From: Microbacteriaceae bacterium
GTDB taxonomy: Bacteria; Actinomycetota; Actinomycetes; Actinomycetales; Microbacteriaceae
Direction: 5' to 3'
DNA: 8,795 nt
Assembly: GCA_012511645.1 (NCBI GenBank)
Contig: JAAZFP010000023.1
Span: 1-8,795 of the forward strand
The notes under the pieces were generated by a model. The model ran no database searches, had not been told where the DNA came from, and saw only the letters and a list, made by a program, of their open reading frames with translations. Below, piece by piece: positions 7,409-8,795 of this stretch; positions within the stretch are counted from its first letter, which is position 1; every line of letters starts with the position of its first letter. The position numbers were made by a program, and so were the translations under genes.

Positions 7409-7987
7409 TTAGAACAACCAATCGGCGCGCTGTTTCGCGAGGACGCTGTGAGGGCGCCTCTCAGTGAGCAACCGCTGTCGCAACTCCTCAGTGGCTCCCG
7501 CGGCGCAGGTCAGCAAAAGTTTGCAGGCAAGTGACTCAGCGCAGCTGAAGTCGCCTGGCGAATGCAGGAGGTCATATGCGGTGCGGAGAGGTGTGGTGAC
7601 TGGCAACGCAGCGACGCATGTGACTTCTGAGGGGGTAAGCCGAAGCTGGTAGGTGCGTGAGTGAGGATCAGCGTAGTTTCGTGGATGCCGGCCCGCGTCG
7701 ATGGAAATGCTGAGTAGTTCGCCCGGTGACAGTGCGCACCCCCAGACCCACGCTGCGGTGAGGTGCGAGGCAATTCTTCCGTTGACAAGCCACGGCGCGA
7801 GCGAAGTGATGCGAACGGTATCGCAGTCGGGCCAACCAATTCCCCGATACCCGGGTCCACACTTGACGATGCTGCCTCGACGCAGCATCGATGACCTCAC
7901 CGCAGCCGGCAACTGATCGAGACGAGGAGGAAGGGGGAGCGAGCTGGCACGGATGCTGAGCGGAGCCTTGCGCGAAAGTTGCTTCAT
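7409..7987 (-). CDS. AbiEi-like (type IV antitoxin-like) orphan protein
   Basis: Protein of about 192 aa with the sequence style of the AbiEi antitoxin-like family widespread in actinobacteria. An LRRGSIV segment (35-41) matches the family's 'xRRGxY' region. SHLTAAWVWG (74-83) matches its 'SHxSAAxLWG' motif. VTTPLRTAYDLL (130-141) matches the 'VTxPxRTxxDL' motif. The C-terminal third is less conserved and carries several cysteines (124, 149, 155, 161). AbiEi proteins repress their own operon and counter the AbiEii nucleotidyltransferase, but no AbiEii partner is in the window, so function cannot be assigned. The start is uncertain: ATG at 7987 (used here), GTG at 7990 and TTG at 8008 or 8005 are all in frame, and none has a well-spaced Shine-Dalgarno. 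The frame stays open into the end of the DUF349 gene, which is unlikely to be used. Stop is TAA at 7411-7409. Confidence 0.65.
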   Translation of the reverse strand: MKQLSRKAPLSIRASSLPLPPRLDQLPAAVRSSMLRRGSIVKCGPGYRGIGWPDCDTVRITSLAPWLVNGRIASHLTAAWVWGCALSPGELLSISIDAGRHPRNYADPHSRTYQLRLTPSEVTCVAALPVTTPLRTAYDLLHSPGDFSCAESLACKLLLTCAAGATEELRQRLLTERRPHSVLAKQRADWLF

Positions 7988-8048
7988 CACCCTATCGTGA
8001 CGCAACAACCTGGCGAGTGCCTCGCGCAGTTCAGTGTCTGTGGATAAC

Positions 8049-8795
8049 CTAGTCGCCGAGTGCGTCAAGCCATGACCGCTGCGTGGCGAGTGTTGCCTCG
8101 GCCGCTGCTTTGGTCTTCGCGTCTTTCGCAGAAGCAATTTCTTGCTCAAGCTCGGCAATCGAGGCCTCCAACTGGCCTCGGAGCCCGTCGCTGCGTGCTT
8201 TCGTTTCTGGGTTCGTCTTGCGCCAGTGATCGTCTTCGAGCTGCTTTACATGATCTTCGACAGCACGGAGCCGACTCTCGTTTTCGCGTACTGACTCACG
8301 AGGAACGCGCTCAATCTCGTCCCATTTCAATTGCAGACTCGTGAGTCGTTTGCGGGCAGAGGCGCGATCTTTGTCAGCAAGAATTGCGTCGGCAAACTCA
8401 GTGAGGAGCGCTTCCTTCTGCTCGAGGTTGGCTGCATACTCTTCATTGGTTTGCGCAGCTTCGGCAGCTTTGGCTTCGTACAGCACATCCCCGGCCGCCT
8501 TGAATCGGGCCCAGAGTTGATCGTCCAACTTTCTGCTGGCGCGACCCGACTGCTTCCACTCATCGAGCAACCGTCGATACGCAGGAATGCCTTCGACACC
8601 CTTGGGTGCGAGTGCTTCAGCCTGCTCAATGAGCCGTTCTTTGCGCTGTTTGACCTCTTTGTTGCTCGAGTCAAGCTGAGCAAAATGGGCGCGTCGCGCC
8701 GAGTCAAAACTCTGTCGTGCGGTGCGGAAGCGCTTCCAGAGAGCGTCTGCGCGTGACTTTGGCACCTGCGGGCCAGAACGCTGAGCGTTCTGCCA
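8049..8795 (-). CDS. DUF349 repeat protein (N-terminal part outside window)
   Basis: The last 248 residues of a larger protein, open to the window edge. The visible start WQNAQRSGPQVPKS is already inside a DUF349 repeat; the in-frame GTG at 8765 is therefore not the true start. Three DUF349-type units can be seen: about 1-60 (SGPQVPKSRADALWKRFRTA, then QSFD), about 74-140 (LLDEWKQSGRASRKLDDQLW, then ARFKAA) and about 150-215 (LQLKWDEIERVPRESVRENE). Each has a Trp, then a charged helix ending in a W/L-x-R-F-type segment, decaying in the third. The end (about 200-245) is a charged Glu/Lys/Ala coiled coil ending in LDALGD. It has no membrane segment or signal, so it is cytosolic and highly helical. 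The domain's molecular function is not established. It lies 61 bases upstream of the AbiEi-like gene on the same strand, and in a neighbourhood with rel that I recall as common in Microbacteriaceae. Confidence 0.9.
   Translation of the reverse strand, partial: WQNAQRSGPQVPKSRADALWKRFRTARQSFDSARRAHFAQLDSSNKEVKQRKERLIEQAEALAPKGVEGIPAYRRLLDEWKQSGRASRKLDDQLWARFKAAGDVLYEAKAAEAAQTNEEYAANLEQKEALLTEFADAILADKDRASARKRLTSLQLKWDEIERVPRESVRENESRLRAVEDHVKQLEDDHWRKTNPETKARSDGLRGQLEASIAELEQEIASAKDAKTKAAAEATLATQRSWLDALGD

Noticed and set aside
7988..8158. Upstream extension of the AbiEi-like frame to 8158, overlapping the end of the DUF349 gene
   Set aside because: The added residues are Arg/Lys-rich shadow sequence of the DUF349 coding region, and starts after the DUF349 stop fit the family length better.

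Overview
The window reads as a conserved chromosomal stretch from a moderately GC-rich actinobacterium, most likely of the family Microbacteriaceae. The reasons are the yajC-secD-secF-rel gene order, a SecD with a long acidic extracytoplasmic insert and a cysteine pair, a full-length bifunctional Rel (746 aa), a multi-repeat DUF349 coiled-coil protein close to rel, an AbiEi-like protein of the kind common in actinobacteria, and GTG starts with strong Shine-Dalgarno sequences. The taxonomic placement is inference from protein style, not from a search.

Plus strand, 1-5592: yajC (5' end cut by the window edge), secD and secF form a protein-export cassette. The (p)ppGpp synthetase/hydrolase gene rel follows in the same direction. 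YajC, SecD and SecF make the accessory membrane complex that helps SecYEG complete and sustain translocation with the proton motive force. Rel makes and degrades the stringent-response alarmone. secD and secF are 1 base apart and surely co-transcribed. The yajC-secD gap and the secF-rel gap each hold two back-to-back small hairpins just before the next ribosome binding site.

Minus strand, 8795-5644, convergent on rel: a DUF349 protein (N-terminal part outside the window), an orphan AbiEi-like protein of about 192 aa, and a KstD/fumarate-reductase-like FAD-dependent dehydrogenase. The dehydrogenase reading frame is complete over 561 codons except for one in-frame TAG at codon 113, so it is annotated as a pseudogene or candidate readthrough gene. 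This is the most noteworthy observation in the window. The two gene clusters meet tail to tail at 5593-5643.

No tRNA, rRNA, CRISPR array, insertion sequence or prophage part was seen, and there is no stretch over 300 bases without a gene. I found no convincing evidence of a new multi-gene system. The loci that deserve a second look are the amber-interrupted oxidoreductase, the orphan AbiEi-like gene and the paired hairpins.
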